Positions 36,759 through 50,071 of a stretch of 64,000 nt of DNA are shown here, piece after piece. The notes under the pieces were generated by a model. The model saw nothing but the letters and a program-made list of their open reading frames with translations, searched no databases and was not told the origin of the DNA. The DNA is from Plecoglossus altivelis (lineage: Eukaryota > Chordata > Actinopteri > Osmeriformes > Plecoglossidae): the NCBI GenBank assembly GCA_036571765.1, contig BROE01000001.1:6382818-6446817 (forward strand). Reading direction: 5' to 3'. Positions within the stretch are counted from its first letter, which is position 1, and each line of letters opens with the position of its first letter. The position numbers were made by a program, and so were the translations under genes.

Positions 36759-36953
36759 TGATAAGACAATACCAGCTGATTTCTATATTGCTGTCCACCA
36801 CTCATAGACCTCCCTCCCTTCATGAAACCCCTCCATATACAGACACAATGGCATTCCTGGTCACTGAGATGCACCTCCATATTTGGAAGAAGTGCTTCAT
36901 TTATAAAGAGGACGCATGGTTGGAGCCCCAATAGGTCACTATTCTATCTCAAG
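36759..36953 (+). promoter_or_regulatory. Muscle-type promoter of the second myosin gene
   Basis: In order: TGATAAG (36759-36765, GATA factor site), CATTCCT (36852-36858, exact M-CAT/TEAD site), CCATATTTGG (36877-36886, exact CArG/SRF box), TATAAAG (36902-36908). A start about 30 bases downstream gives a first non-coding exon of roughly 36932-36953 with donor GTAAGA at 36954. A second non-coding exon fits about 37097-37135 (donor GTAAGA). The coding exon follows before 37426. The ordered M-CAT, CArG and TATA sites are the classic layout of cardiac and sarcomeric gene promoters. Confidence 0.75.
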
Positions 36954-37425
36954 GTAAGACAAAAGGCAAAGCTCTGGACTAAAACAGAAAGTGCTTGGAA
37001 ATATGTGCTGTTTTAAAGATTTAATCATTGGATAAAGAATTACATATTTGACTGTATTTGAAATACATTCAATATCTGATTTTCTTTCTCAACAAGACCA
37101 GCATACCGTCATTCTTTTCTACGGGGGTTGATAAGGTAAGACATCTTGAAATCACAAAAATGAACTGAAATAATGTTTGATCAATTGAATTCTTTGGTTC
37201 ACTCCAATTACCATCCATTAGGGACAACACATGAAGAAAATTCAGTATTCACTGATGCTACAGTAGATACATTGATATTTGTGATTAAAAGATAAATTGA
37301 TAGAATTTAGAATATCAAAACATTCACGCTATCAATGTGTAGACTACACATGACAGAGTGAATAGATGATATAGGTATGTAAATCATTTGGTCTTATCAT
37401 TTCCTGTACCAAGACACAGTGAACG

Positions 37426-40400
37426 ATGGGTGACGCGCACATGGCACAGTTTGGCACTGCCGCCTCTTACCTGAGGAAGTCAGACAGGGAGCGTCTTGAG
37501 GCCCAGACTCGACCCTTTGACATGAAGAAGGAATGCTTTGTGCCCGACTCCGAAGAGGAGTATGTCAAGGCAACCATCACAAGCCGTGAAGGAGACAAAG
37601 CCACCGCTCAAACTGAGAGGGGGAAGGTCAGTCACCCTGGACTATATCTTCCTTGCAACAGGTCAACCAGGACATCTAGTGGTAGTAGATGACACTCAAA
37701 CTTAAATGATTATCACTCGAAAACTTTACAGAAACAGTAATAAATTATTATTTTTTAAATATATATAAACCTTTACCAGGATCTAAATCTTCAAGACTTT
37801 AATTGGCCAACAGTACACATTATATTTAAAGAGTTGTAAATAAAAATGAAAAGTTTGAATGAAATAAAAATGTAAATAATAAGCTTAATAAAATAAATAA
37901 TCAATCAATAAATAAAAAGCTGAACCCTGGCAAGTGCTCCTAACAATGTTCTGACTACGTCTGCAGACTGTGACCGTGAAGGAGTGTGACATCCATCCTC
38001 AAAATCCGCCAAAGTTCGATAAAATTGAAGACATGGCCATGTTCACCTTCCTCCATGAGCCTGCTGTGCTGTTTAACCTCAAAGAGCGTTACGCAGCATG
38101 GATGATCTACGTGAGTATAGAAACGCTGGCTGGATTCTTCAATACTTCACATAGTGGATACGAATAACATTGCTGTTGAGTCTTGCAAAACATGTTCATC
38201 AATTTTCAGAGACAAAGCAACTTCAGTTCATTCCCGACATCATGTTTAACTTATAAAAACAAGAACTTTTCTTATTTTCTGCAGACCTACTCTGGGCTGT
38301 TCTGCGTGACTGTCAACCCCTACAAATGGCTGCCAGTCTACAACCAGGAGGTGGTGGTAGCTTACAGAGGAAAGAAGAGGAGTGAAGCTCCTCCTCACAT
38401 CTTCTCCATCTCTGATAATGCTTATCAGTACATGCTGACAGGTAAGAACATATGCCACAAGGACAATGATGCTACCAAATTGCTACTTCAACAGTAGTAC
38501 AAAATTAAGTGAGCCTGGTATTAATGACTATTATTTGACTATCCCCATATTTCACTTTCAGACAGGGAGAACCAATCCATTCTCATCACGTGAGTTATTT
38601 CATCCACCCCCCTCCTATAATTTCTTCTTGTTTAGGTAGTACCTCACTTGTTTGACTGTTACTCAGTTTTAGCATTGGCTTCAGCCAGGAACCATCCTAG
38701 TTAATGATGAACTATATATATAGTCGTGATGTCTTTAAGCTAGCAGACGTGTCGATATATCCATCACAATAACGGTTAATGAATACATTTCGAAATCGAA
38801 AGTTTTTATGTAGTCAATGAGGGCAGCCTTCTCCTGACCAGGAGAAGGATCGTATACAAAGACGTAGTCCCGGTGGGGTGCTAAGGGAACCTTCATTGTG
38901 AACAGTAATATGCATGCTAGTGTTTGTTAAGCCACTTTCAGAAAGCTCATGTCATGACGTGACGATCCACAGTTCCTTATAGCAGTCTAACACTGCTCAC
39001 ATAGTAGACAGGATGGCTGAAAATAAGACTGCTTCTTGGCATTTTGAACAAGCATTATTCATTATCTTCTTTAGCTAATATTAAATGTATTTGTATCCTC
39101 AGTGGAGAATCCGGTGCTGGGAAAACTGTCAACACTAAGAGAGTTATTCAGTACTTCGCCAGCATTGCAGCTGCAGGAGGGGGCAAGAAGGACGCTGGAT
39201 CGGAGAAAAAGGTTTTCTTGAAATACAAATGAAAGCACACATCATTTGCTATCTAAAAACTCTGCACTCAGAGGATTGCAATCACATGTTGCCATCTTCT
39301 GTTTGTTTCAGGGTACCCTGGAGGATCAAATCATTCAGGCCAACCCAGCTCTGGAGGCCTTTGGTAATGCCAAGACCATCAGGAATGACAACTCTTCAAG
39401 ATTCGTAAGTTTCTGAGTGTGAAGTTGATCATTGATAAAAATTATAATGATAAATATTGTTGAGTGTCTATCAGGCATTACGGTTGATGCTGATACAAAA
39501 GTACAGAGTTATAAGTACAATCATATTGGTTCAATCATGTTTGCCCAAAATGTAAATTCTCTGTGCTTGTTTAAAGTAGTTGTCTGTTTCTTTTTAAAGG
39601 GAAAGTTCATCAGAATCCATTTTGCAGCCAGTGGAAAGCTGGCTTCTGCTGATATTGAGACATGTAAGGGTGCACATGCTCCAAAGAAGTTTCATACCTT
39701 TCAGTATTAGAAAGAGAATGATGTTTAACATTGACATACGTTTCCTTATCAGATCTGTTGGAGAAGTCCCGTGTGACTTTCCAGCTAAAGGCTGAGAGAG
39801 ACTATCACATTTTCTACCAGATCCTGTCCCAGAAAAAGCCAGAATTGCTAGGTAATTACGGAATATTACAGGGTACTAACAAATTAGCTACTTTATTACA
39901 TGATACAGATGAAAATTAGACCTTTTGATTTTGTTTTGCAGAGATGCTGCTCATCACCAACAACCCGTATGACTACGCTTTCATATCCCAAGGAGAGACA
40001 ACAGTAGCATCCATCAATGATTCAGAAGAGCTAATAGCCACTGATGTAAGTTAAGTTTTGACAACTGCTGTGAGAAACTGTTAGCTATGCTTTGTTTGAT
40101 GTAATGCACATCTTGTCTTTCACAGGACGCCTTTGATGTGCTGGGGTTCACTCAAGAAGAGAAGAACGGCATCTACAAGCTGACAGGTGCTATCATGCAC
40201 TATGGAAACATGAAGTTCAAGCAGAAGCAGCGTGAGGAACAGGCTGAGGCTGATGGCACAGAGGGTGAGAGATGTTCCTTGGATGTCTGATACATTATAG
40301 ACTGGACACTCGAATAACTACCTGAAGCAACATAGACTTCACTGGGTATTTCATCGTCTTTCTCCAGATGCTGACAAAGTAGCATATCTGATGGGCCTAA

Positions 40401-43400
40401 ACTCTGCTGACCTCATTAAGGGTCTCTGTCACCCAAGAGTCAAAGTAGGGAATGAGTGGGTCACCAAGGGACAGAGTGTCCAACAGGTAATCTTGAAAAA
40501 ATGAATGTAAAATCTTTGAATCTACTTCAGCTGTGATCACTCATCGTTAACCTTCTTATTTCCCTTTGGGGAAGAATAAAATACATGCAAACTCATCTCA
40601 AAAGAGGTTCTGTGACATTTGTATGTCCTTCAAAGGTGAACTACTCCATCGGTGCACTGTCCAAGTCAGTGTATGAGAAGATGTTCCTCTGGATGGTGGT
40701 GAGGATCAACCAATCCCTGGACACCAAGCAGCCACGCCAGTATTTTATTGGTGTGCTGGACATCGCTGGTTTTGAGATTTTTGATGTAAGTTCTGACAAC
40801 CTGAATGTTTTATCATTTTTTTTGCCTCATGGCTCTTACGTACATGATGATCATTATACTTACTATGTGCTTCCTTTTTCAGTTCAACACCTTTGAACAG
40901 CTCTGCATCAACTTCACCAATGAGAAACTGCAACAGTTTTTCAACCACCACATGTTTGTGCTGGAGCAGGAAGAGTACAAGAAAGAGGGAATTGAGTGGA
41001 CATTCATTGACTTTGGTATGGACTTGCAGGCCTGCATTGACCTTATCGAAAAGGTGAGATATTTGGCGTGTACAAAACAACGTAAAAAGTCTTTGTGTGT
41101 TAAGTATCAATGAATTCATTGTGTGAACCCTTCGTTCCTCTTATTCAGCCCATGGGTATCATGTCCATCCTTGAAGAGGAGTGCATGTTCCCCAAGGCCA
41201 GTGATGCTACCTTCAAAGCCAAGCTTTATGACAACCACCTGGGAAAATCCAATAACTTCCAGAAGCCCAGGATCATCAAGGGAAGACCAGAGGCCCATTT
41301 CTCCCTGGTTCACTATGCTGGCACTGTTGATTACAACATTGGGAACTGGCTGGTGAAGAACAAGGATCCTCTTAATGAGACAGTTGTTGGACTTTACCAG
41401 AAATCTACTGTCAAGTTGCTTGGGGTCCTTTTTGCAAATTATGCTGGAGCAGAATCAGGTAAGTCACACCCACATAATTGTCACATTGGGTGTAAAACCT
41501 GACTGCATTTCCATTACATGAAACTTTGTCCATGACAGGTGACGGTGGAAAGGGCAAGGGAGGAGGAAGTAAGAAAAAGGGATCCTCATTTCAGACAGTG
41601 TCTGCCCTGCACAGGGTGAGTACATGACATTTCTTATTTCAAAATGTAACACATTAGGAAGGGGCCTACAACGGGGCAATCAACAGCTACTGAATTGTGA
41701 AATATTGACATGTTCATTTTAAGTCTGAGACAGAAGATCATTGTTCCTACAGGAGAACCTCAACAAGCTGATGACCAACTTGAGGTCGACCCACCCCCAC
41801 TTTGTGCGCTGCATCATCCCCAATGAGACCAAGACTCCTGGGGCCATGGAGAATCCTCTGGTGATGCACCAGCTGCGCTGTAATGGTGTCCTGGAGGGCA
41901 TCAGGATCTGCAGAAAGGGCTTCCCCAACAGGATCCTATATGGAGACTTCAAACAGAGGTTTAAATAGCCTTTTGCAAATTCCTCTTTTGAAATGATGAG
42001 TTTGAAGATTGTGACTAACAGATGCTTCATGTACAACAGATACCGTATCCTGAATCCTGCAGCTATCCCTGAGGGTCAGTTCATTGACAGCAAAAAAGGA
42101 GCAGAAAAACTCCTGGGATCTCTGGATATTGACCACAGTCAATACAAGTTTGGACACACTAAGGTAAAACAAAGTTTTCAATAAATGTTTTAAAGGAATT
42201 ATTTCTGTCAATTAGTAAAAATGAGGCATCTTAAAAAGGAATCTTTTAAAGTCTGTAAATGTGCATGTGCTCTCTTGGAAATCTCTTCAAGGTGTTCTTC
42301 AAGGCTGGACTCCTGGGGACTCTGGAGGAGATGCGAGACGACCGTCTGTCACTCATCATCACTGGAATTCAATCAAGATCTCGTGGTCTACTTGCAAGAA
42401 TTGAATTCCAGAAGATTGTTGAGCGCAGGTCAGACAAATGATGAACAAACCTTTGCAACACATCAAGTTACCTAAGGATGCTATGTTGCATGGGTATATC
42501 ATTGGATATACATTTTCACAGGGATGCATTGCTTGTCATTCAATGGAATGTGCGAGCCTTCATGGGGGTCAAGAATTGGCCCTGGATGAAGCTCTTCTTC
42601 AAGATCAAGCCTCTGCTGAAATCAGCTGAGGCAGAAAAGGAGATGGCCAACATGAAGGATGAGTTCCTGAAGCTGAAAGAGGCCTATGCAAAGTCAGAGA
42701 CCCGCAGAAAGGAACTTGAGGAAAAAATGGTCTCTCTTCTCCAAGAGAAGAATGACCTTCAGCTGCAAGTCCAGGCGGTAAGCTTGAACAGTCTTCATTT
42801 CTTTATTTTTCAAATGTGTTACCATTTGTTCAGTATTAACAATTTACAAATCGTTCGGCAGGAGCAAGACAATCTCGGTGATGCTGAGGAGAGATGTGAG
42901 GGGCTGATTAAGAACAAGATACAGATGGAGGCCAAAGCCAAAGAATTGACAGAAAGGCTGGAGGATGAAGAGGAGATGAACGCTGAGCTGACAGCCAAGA
43001 AGAGAAAGCTGGAGGATGAGTGCTCTGAGCTGAAGAAGGACATTGATGATCTGGAGCTTACCCTGGCTAAAGTGGAGAAGGAGAAGCATGCCACTGAGAA
43101 CAAGGTCAGATCAATATTTGATTTGTTGAGTTGGTTTGAAAATCAAAACATGTCATTATCTTCTGGTTGCTCAAGATCTTTGTTTACAGGTGAAAAATCT
43201 TACTGAGGAAATGGCTGCTCTGGAAGAAATCATTGCCAAGCTGACTAAGGAGAAGAAGGCTTTGCAGGAAGCTCATCAGCAAACACTGGATGACCTGCAG
43301 AGTGAAGAGGACAAAGTCAACACTCTGACCAAGGCCAAGACTAAGCTGGAGCAACAAGTCGATGATGTGAGTCCTGTCATGTCATTTTAGAAACATCCGA

Positions 43401-46400
43401 AACATACTTTCATAGATATTGTATGTTTCTGAGCTACTTTTAATTGTCTTCCACAGCTTGAGGGATCGCTGGAGCAAGAGAAGAAGGTTCGCATGGATCT
43501 TGAGAGAGCTAAGAGAAAGCTGGAGGGGGATTTGAAGTTGACCCAGGAAAGCCTGATGGACCTGGAGAATGATAAACAACAACTTGAGGAACGTCTTAAG
43601 AAGTATGCAATTTCTATTAAATTATTATTAAATTAAAAAATTGCAACAGCATTTCAACTCTCACTCTACTTAGATATAATACATGTCCTCCCCCACAGAA
43701 AAGACTTTGAAGTCAGTCAGCTCAACAGTAAAATAGAAGATGAGCAAGTAGTTGGTATTCAGCTTCAAAAGAAACTGAAAGAGCTTCAGGTAATATATCA
43801 CTTTGAAACAAAGAGTCTTAAGTGTGTTCAATACAATGTACGTAAATCCAGACAAAATAATGGATATTTCTCTTTAGGCCCGCATTGAAGAGCTGGAAGA
43901 GGAGCTTGAGGCAGAGAGAGCTGCCCGGGCCAAGGTGGAGAAGCAGAGAGCAGACTTGTCCAGAGAGCTGGAGGAGATCAGTGAGAGGCTGGAGGAGGCT
44001 GGAGGAGCAACAACAGCCCAAATTGAGATGAACAAGAAGAGAGAGGCTGAGTTCCAGAAACTCCGCAGAGACCTCGAAGAGGCCACTCTGCAGCATGAGG
44101 CCACCGCTGCCACACTGAGGAAGAAACAAGCTGACAGCATGGCTGACCTGGGAGAGCAGATAGATAACCTGCAGAGAGTGAAGCAGAAACTAGAGAAGGA
44201 GAAGAGTGAGGTCAGGCTTGAGCTTGATGATGTGGTCTCCAACATGGAACATATTGTCAAGTCTAAGGTATGACTACGTTTGTTTAAAGTGTTTATAGCA
44301 CAAGGTCTTTCAAAATGCCTACTGTATATACAAGATTTCATTCGTAACATTTACTTTTTCAGACTAATTTAGAGAAGGCTTGCAGAACTCTGGAGGATCA
44401 GATGAGTGAATACAAGTCCAAATATGAAGAGAACCAGCGCAGCATCAATGATTTCAGCATGCAAAAATCTAGGCTGCAAACAGAGAATGGTACATTCGTT
44501 GTCCCTTATTAAAAAACCCAAATGGCATATGCAGTTTTGTTCCTGCCTTTCGACTAAGTAAATGTCACAAATAATTGCTCCAACATTCTAGGTGAGCTTT
44601 CCAGACAGCTGGAGGAGAAAGATTCCCTTGTTTCTCAGTTGACAAGAGGGAAGCTATCTTTCACTCAGCAAATTGAAGACCTGAAAAGACAGCTGGAAGA
44701 AGAAACAAAGGTGAGAGATACATACTGACTGAAGTTACATGATTAGAATTGCACAGTACATGTATTGCCTAAAAACGGCACATATAAAGCTACATCCATC
44801 AAAGGATTATTGTGTTAAAACACTAAGAAAATTATTGTTTTCCAGGCAAAGAATGCCCTGGCTCACGCAGTGCAGTCTGCTCGCCATGACTCTGACCTGC
44901 TGAGGGAGCAGTATGAGGAGGAACAGGAGGCCAAGGCAGAGCTGCAACGTGGCATGTCCAAGGCTAACTCTGAGGTGGCTCAGTGGAGAACTAAGTATGA
45001 GACTGATGCCATCCAGAGGACCGAGGAGCTTGAGGAGGCCAAGTAAGACTTTTGAATTAGTCAGATTGACAAATGTAAAAAAAGACAGAAATCTCCCATG
45101 AAAGAAACATTTTATTTTGTTTACCAGATAAGCTTTTTGTTTGTATTATGTTTCTTCTAAAATGTAAGACGAACAAAAAGTTTCTCTGTTAGATGACTGT
45201 GCAGCTATTAGTGGTACATTATGATGTTAACACTCCATTAACAAAACACTGTGTAAATCATTCCAGTCAGTAATATCTGATCCTTCCATTCAGGAAGAAG
45301 CTGGCTCAGCGTCTACAAGATGCTGAGGAGGCTGTAGAGGCAGTGAATGCCAAATGTTCCTCCCTGGAGAAGACCAAGCACAGACTCCAGAATGAAATTG
45401 AAGATCTCATGGTGGATGTGGAAAGGTCTAATGCTGCTGCTAATGCTTTGGACAAGAAGCAGAGAAACTTTGATAAAGTAAATCATATTTTCTGGTATCG
45501 ATCCTGAGTAGTTATTTTTTGAAAATAGAAACATGGCCTGATCTTTCATGCATAATGTGTTGGCCCTTCTGACTCTAGGTGCTGTCAGAGTGGAAGCAGA
45601 AGTATGAGGAGTCTCAGTGTGAGTTGGAGAGCTCCCAGAAGGAGGCTAGGTCTCTGAGCACTGAGCTCTTCAAGCTGAAGAACTCTTATGAGGAATCTCT
45701 GGATCATCTGGAAACCATGAAAAGGGAGAACAAGAATCTTCAAGGTAAGTTTTCTGTTCAGAACTCTACAGATGTGTGACAGAGGTGGTTTGGAATGCCA
45801 TTTGTTATCTGTACAAAGTACATGAAAATGCATCATCTTTTCATGTCAGAGGAGATTTCCGACCTCACTGAGCAACTTGGTGAGGGCGGAAAGAGCATTC
45901 ATGAACTGGAGAAACTTAGGAAACAGCTGGAACAGGAGAAATCTGAGATCCAATCAGCTTTGGAGGAAGCTGAGGTAGGAACACTGGATTACGTTTGTCA
46001 TAATTACATGTATATGATTAGAGGTGTAACTAAAACATCTCAAACATATCTCCCAGGCTTCTCTTGAACATGAGGAAGGAAAGATATTGAGAGCCCAGCT
46101 TGAGTTTAACCAAGTGAAGGCTGACATTGAGCGCAAGCTGGCTGAAAAGGATGAGGAGATGGAGCAGACCAAGAGAAACCTGCAGAGGACCATTGATACC
46201 CTGCAGAGTTCCCTGGAGGCCGAGTGTCGCAGCAGGAATGAGGCCATGAGACTGAAGAAGAAGATGGAGGGAGACCTGAATGAGATGGAGATCCAGCTCA
46301 GCCAGTCCAACAGACAGGCAGCCGAGGCTCAGAAGCAGCTCAAGTCCGTTCATGCTCATCTCAAGGTAATCTGAATGAAACGGCACCTGTTTCAGTTCTT

Positions 46401-48119
46401 TTTAGGTCATCTGATTGATCCAACAAGATTAAGAGAATGGTGTCCATACCTCACCTGTGTGTTCGTATTTGTGTTGTCTAGGATGCTCAAATCCAACTTG
46501 ACGATTCTCTCCGGATAAATGATGATCTCAAAGAGAACATGGCCATTGTGGAGCGACGCAACAATCTGATGCAGGCTGAGCTGGAGGAGCTGAGGTCAGG
46601 CCTAGAGCAGACTGAGAGGGGCCGCAAGCTTGCTGAGCAAGAGCTGCTGGATCTCAGTGAGAGGGTGCAGCTGCTGCACTCACAGGTGTGGAAAAGGTTG
46701 CAAGGCACTGGCAGCAGTTACAGTATTGTTTGAATCATGTTTGACTGATCTTTATTGCTAACACCTCGATAGAACACCAGCCTGCTGAGCCAGAAGAAGA
46801 AGCTGGAGGGAGATACATCCCAGCTTCAGAATGAGGTGGAGGAGGCGGTGCAGGAGTGCAGGAATGCTGAGGAGAAGGCCAAGAAGGCCATCACTGATGC
46901 GGCCATGATGGCGGAGGAGCTGAAGAAGGAGCAGGACACCAGCGCTCACCTGGAGCGCATGAAGAAGAACATGGAGCAGACCATCAAGGATCTGCAGCAC
47001 CGTCTGGATGAGGCTGAGCAGATCGCAATGAAGGGAGGGAAGAAGCAGATGCAGAAGCTGGAGGCCAGGGTGAGTTACTTATTTTCATTTTACACACAAC
47101 TGGCCATAAATACTACATCCATTCCACAAAATGACCATTCGCAACTCCATGAAATTACTTACAGGTGAGGGAGCTGGAAAGTGAAGTAGAGTCTGAACAA
47201 AAAAAGGGCTCTGAGGCAATCAAGGGAATACGTAAATATGAGAGACGCATCAAGGAACTCACCTACCAGGTGAACATTTGCTCTTCTGATGCTTGAACTG
47301 ACACAATGTCGCCCAGTATTTGAGCATTTCATTTTCTGGAGAGTATTGCTTATTAATGCTGTATTGTATATGCACTAACAGACTGAGGAAGACCGTAAGA
47401 ACATGGCCCGCCTGCAGGACCTTGTGGACAAGCTGCAACTGAAAGTTAAAGCCTACAAGAGAGCTGCAGAGGAGTCTGTAAGTGTCGCACAGGACTTCAG
47501 ACATTCATAATGTGTCTTTCTTTGCATGCTCTATCTAAAATCAAATATTTTGTGTTGAACAGGAGGAACAGGCTAACAATCATCTGGGTAAGTTCCGGAA
47601 GATTCAGCATGAGCTGGATGAAGCTGAGGAGAGAGCTGACATAGCTGAGTCTCAGGTCAACAAGCTGCGTGCTAAGAGCCGGGATGTAGGATCCAAGGTT
47701 TGTGGAATATCTTTTAATTAATTTTATATAATTCATTTATGCCCCAGTGTGTTTTCAGTACAATAAAATGACACATTTTATACATAATCAGTCCACGCCA
47801 AATAAACGAGACCATAACATAAAAAAGTATTTATTTGCCCATTATAGAATATCATAATGTCCTGCATTCTGCTCACTTACTCACCTAAGTGGTGAACTGA
47901 TTAGTTGATTTAGTGCAGTTACTGACTCTTGTGGACAAGCCCATAGGAACAAGTCAGCACATTACACAACAAATAAAGAATAGTCTGCATCATTCTGCTG
48001 ACTCGAACCTAACATCCTGTAAAATCAAGAATGTCTTCTAACACATTTTCTTCATACATTTTGTTACAACCTTTTCTTACCAATTTGTGTCTCTGCAGAA
48101 GGGACATGATGAAGAGTGA
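37426..48119 (+). CDS. vmhc: Ventricular-type myosin heavy chain, host of a miR-208/736-type miRNA
   Basis: Second tandem class II sarcomeric myosin, 1939 aa (5820 bases), intact. The motor has GESGAGKT, NDNSSRFGK and DIAGFEIFD. Loop 1 is AAAGGGKKDAGSEKK, one residue longer than in its neighbour, and loop 2 is GDGGKGKGGGSKKKGSSF. The rod ends RDVGSKKGHDEE. Exons: 37426-37626, 37967-38110, 38285-38441, 38562-38589, 39103-39211, 39312-39404, 39600-39663, 39753-39851, 39942-40045, 40126-40264, 40368-40486, 40636-40785, 40883-41053, 41149-41458, 41539-41615, 41753-41958, 42040-42163, 42292-42428, 42522-42777, 42862-43104, 43190-43366, 43457-43602, 43699-43789, 43878-44267, 44363-44489, 44592-44710, 44846-45042, 45294-45477, 45579-45744, 45850-45974, 46057-46365, 46482-46685, 46773-47069, 47165-47269, 47382-47477, 47563-47697, 48099-48119. 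All exon lengths but one equal those of the neighbour. The name rests on MYH6/7-type sequence, the promoter and the intron-27 miRNA (zebrafish vmhc is recalled as the mir-736 host). Confidence 0.94.
45125..45188 (+). ncRNA. mir736: Intronic pre-miRNA hairpin, miR-208/miR-736 family
   Basis: Lies in intron 27 of the second myosin gene (45043-45293), same strand. The 5' arm CAGATAAGCTTTTTGTTTG pairs almost without break to the 3' arm CGAACAAAAAGTTTCTCTG, with one mismatch near the base, one near the top and a few G-U pairs, around a loop near 45151-45161. The predicted mature 3p, 45164-45185, begins GTAAGACGAACAAAAAG. Its seed TAAGACG is that of miR-208 (recalled as AUAAGACGAGCAAAAAGC). Family miRNAs sit in introns of MYH6, MYH7 and MYH7B and tune fibre-type and cardiac myosin expression. 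The alternative name miR-208 is possible. Expression is not shown by sequence. Confidence 0.9.
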
Positions 48120-48191
48120 AGCCCATTCCAGAGCTTCAAGACCCTCTGAGTCTTCATGTTACCTTTCTCTAAAGAAGCCTAGTAACTGTAG

Positions 48192-48197
48192 AATAAA
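48192..48197 (+). terminator. Poly(A) signal of the second myosin gene
   Basis: AATAAA 72 bases after the stop at 48119. Confidence 0.8.
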
Positions 48198-48249
48198 GTT
48201 TAATTGCATCAGTTTTGAAGTGTCATTATTCTTTAATTGGCTCATGGCC

Positions 48250-50050
48250 ATCCAAAGCATGTTTACCAGTCCTTGAATAATGTCTATATTTAATGAGCAT
48301 TATGAGAAACTTGCACTTTTACATGAAACCATCTCACCCGTCTGTTCTTCATGAGCGCTTGTGCAAAGCCAGTTCCCTTAATCCGTCTCTCCTTCTCCGC
48401 TCTGATGGGTCAGTTTGGAGCCCAGCCTCAGGTCCTCGGGTCACTTTGTGGTCCAGGCCTGCAGGGAGGAATAATATGACCCCCACGTTAGCCACATAAA
48501 AGACTGAACATAGTACTGAACAGAACAGTTTCTGGAATTACAATGAATTGCGAAATTAGCTATTTGTTGATGTCAGTGAGAAAACAATACATGGGTGACA
48601 CTTTGCTTCTTTGGTAATCCCAAAGAGGAAACTGACCACAACATCAAATCAAGTGTCTCACACATATAAGACACATGACACATTTGCACGTGAATACGTT
48701 TAAAAACAAACAAACATGACCTTAGAAAAAGTCAGACATGGAAGGCAGTGCCTCTGGTGAAACGTTCTCATGGAACTGCTTGAGAACAAATAGGACTAAT
48801 AATAGGAGCCTGGTTGAGACCACAGGAGTCAGGTTGCAGTGCATGACGGAGAATACATAGGATGGATCCCTGATCAAAGGACAAAAAGCACAGCTGAGAA
48901 TGGAGCCGCTTTTGATGGAAGGCTCAACCCTCACAACAGATCTAATAAAGAACCATTAGCTCAGAGGACATGTACCAGAGAGTAGAAATGTAATAACATG
49001 GATGGGGATTAAACAAGTTAAAAATAGGAGTGAACAGAGATGACATCGTGGGCTGCTCTCAGACAAAGAACTCGAATGTGACCTTGAGCTCTCATGACCA
49101 TGTGTGTTATCATTGACCACACGTTGGCAACGTTTCATTGCCCTTCAATTTGTATTAACAAAATGTCCAGGTGACGACAACCATGCTGCTGACAGTGCAT
49201 TCAATGTTTCACTCTTCCACCCCACCATCTTTATATAACACACACATATGGGTTAATCTGATGACTTTGTGAGTCTACAATTATGTATATTAACACATTG
49301 TTTCATTCTGTACATTTAAGCATTGCAAACAGAACACAGATGGTATCTTATTTCTTTTATATAGATTGAAATTCATTTGGACTATAAACAACAAGTCTAT
49401 TGCAATTTAAAATGTCAGTCGAGTATGTTTTCATATTGTGGTCATGGCATGCATCATTAGCTTAATGTGTTCACAGGAGAACATTTCTGAAATAGACTGC
49501 TGTTCTACGGATCATCTGCCATCATTTGGTAAATCTGTTTAAACAAAAGACAAAATATATGGACTATATATGGAATTGTAGGTCCAGGTTTTCATTATGT
49601 TATTATAGCTCTGAATGAAAATAATTGGGCTAACAACATTAACTGTGTATAATTAGTTTAACTTCATGGCTCCATCAGAAGGACTAACATGGACCTCCAA
49701 TGATTGTACCAGTCACGTTCCTGGTTTAATACTAGACACCCAAGGTAGGTGTCCTTCAACCATGTTTGTTACTGGAATGATAAACAACAGCTGACCATGA
49801 TCCCTGTTAATCTCCTCACTTGCATTCAACAAAAGAGTTTAGTGTTCGTTACGTGCTCCTTTTGTATTGTTTGCCTTTGTGTACAATTACAGAGCACTGG
49901 GACTGTTTGACGCCACTCAGAATGACAGGACCAAGCTACAAACTAAGAAAGTAACTTGGCAGGCTTAATGAAGGAACTTCAGCCATTTGCTGGATGTTCA
50001 CTGGCATTAGGATCCACCTGTTATCAGATGATCGGATATCTAAGAAGCCT
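48250..50050. other. Spacer after the second myosin gene
   Basis: AT-rich, no recognised gene or repeat. Short ORFs at 48293, 48722 and 48956 look random. Confidence 0.6.
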
Positions 50051-50071
50051 GTAAGTTGAGCCAGAAACCCA

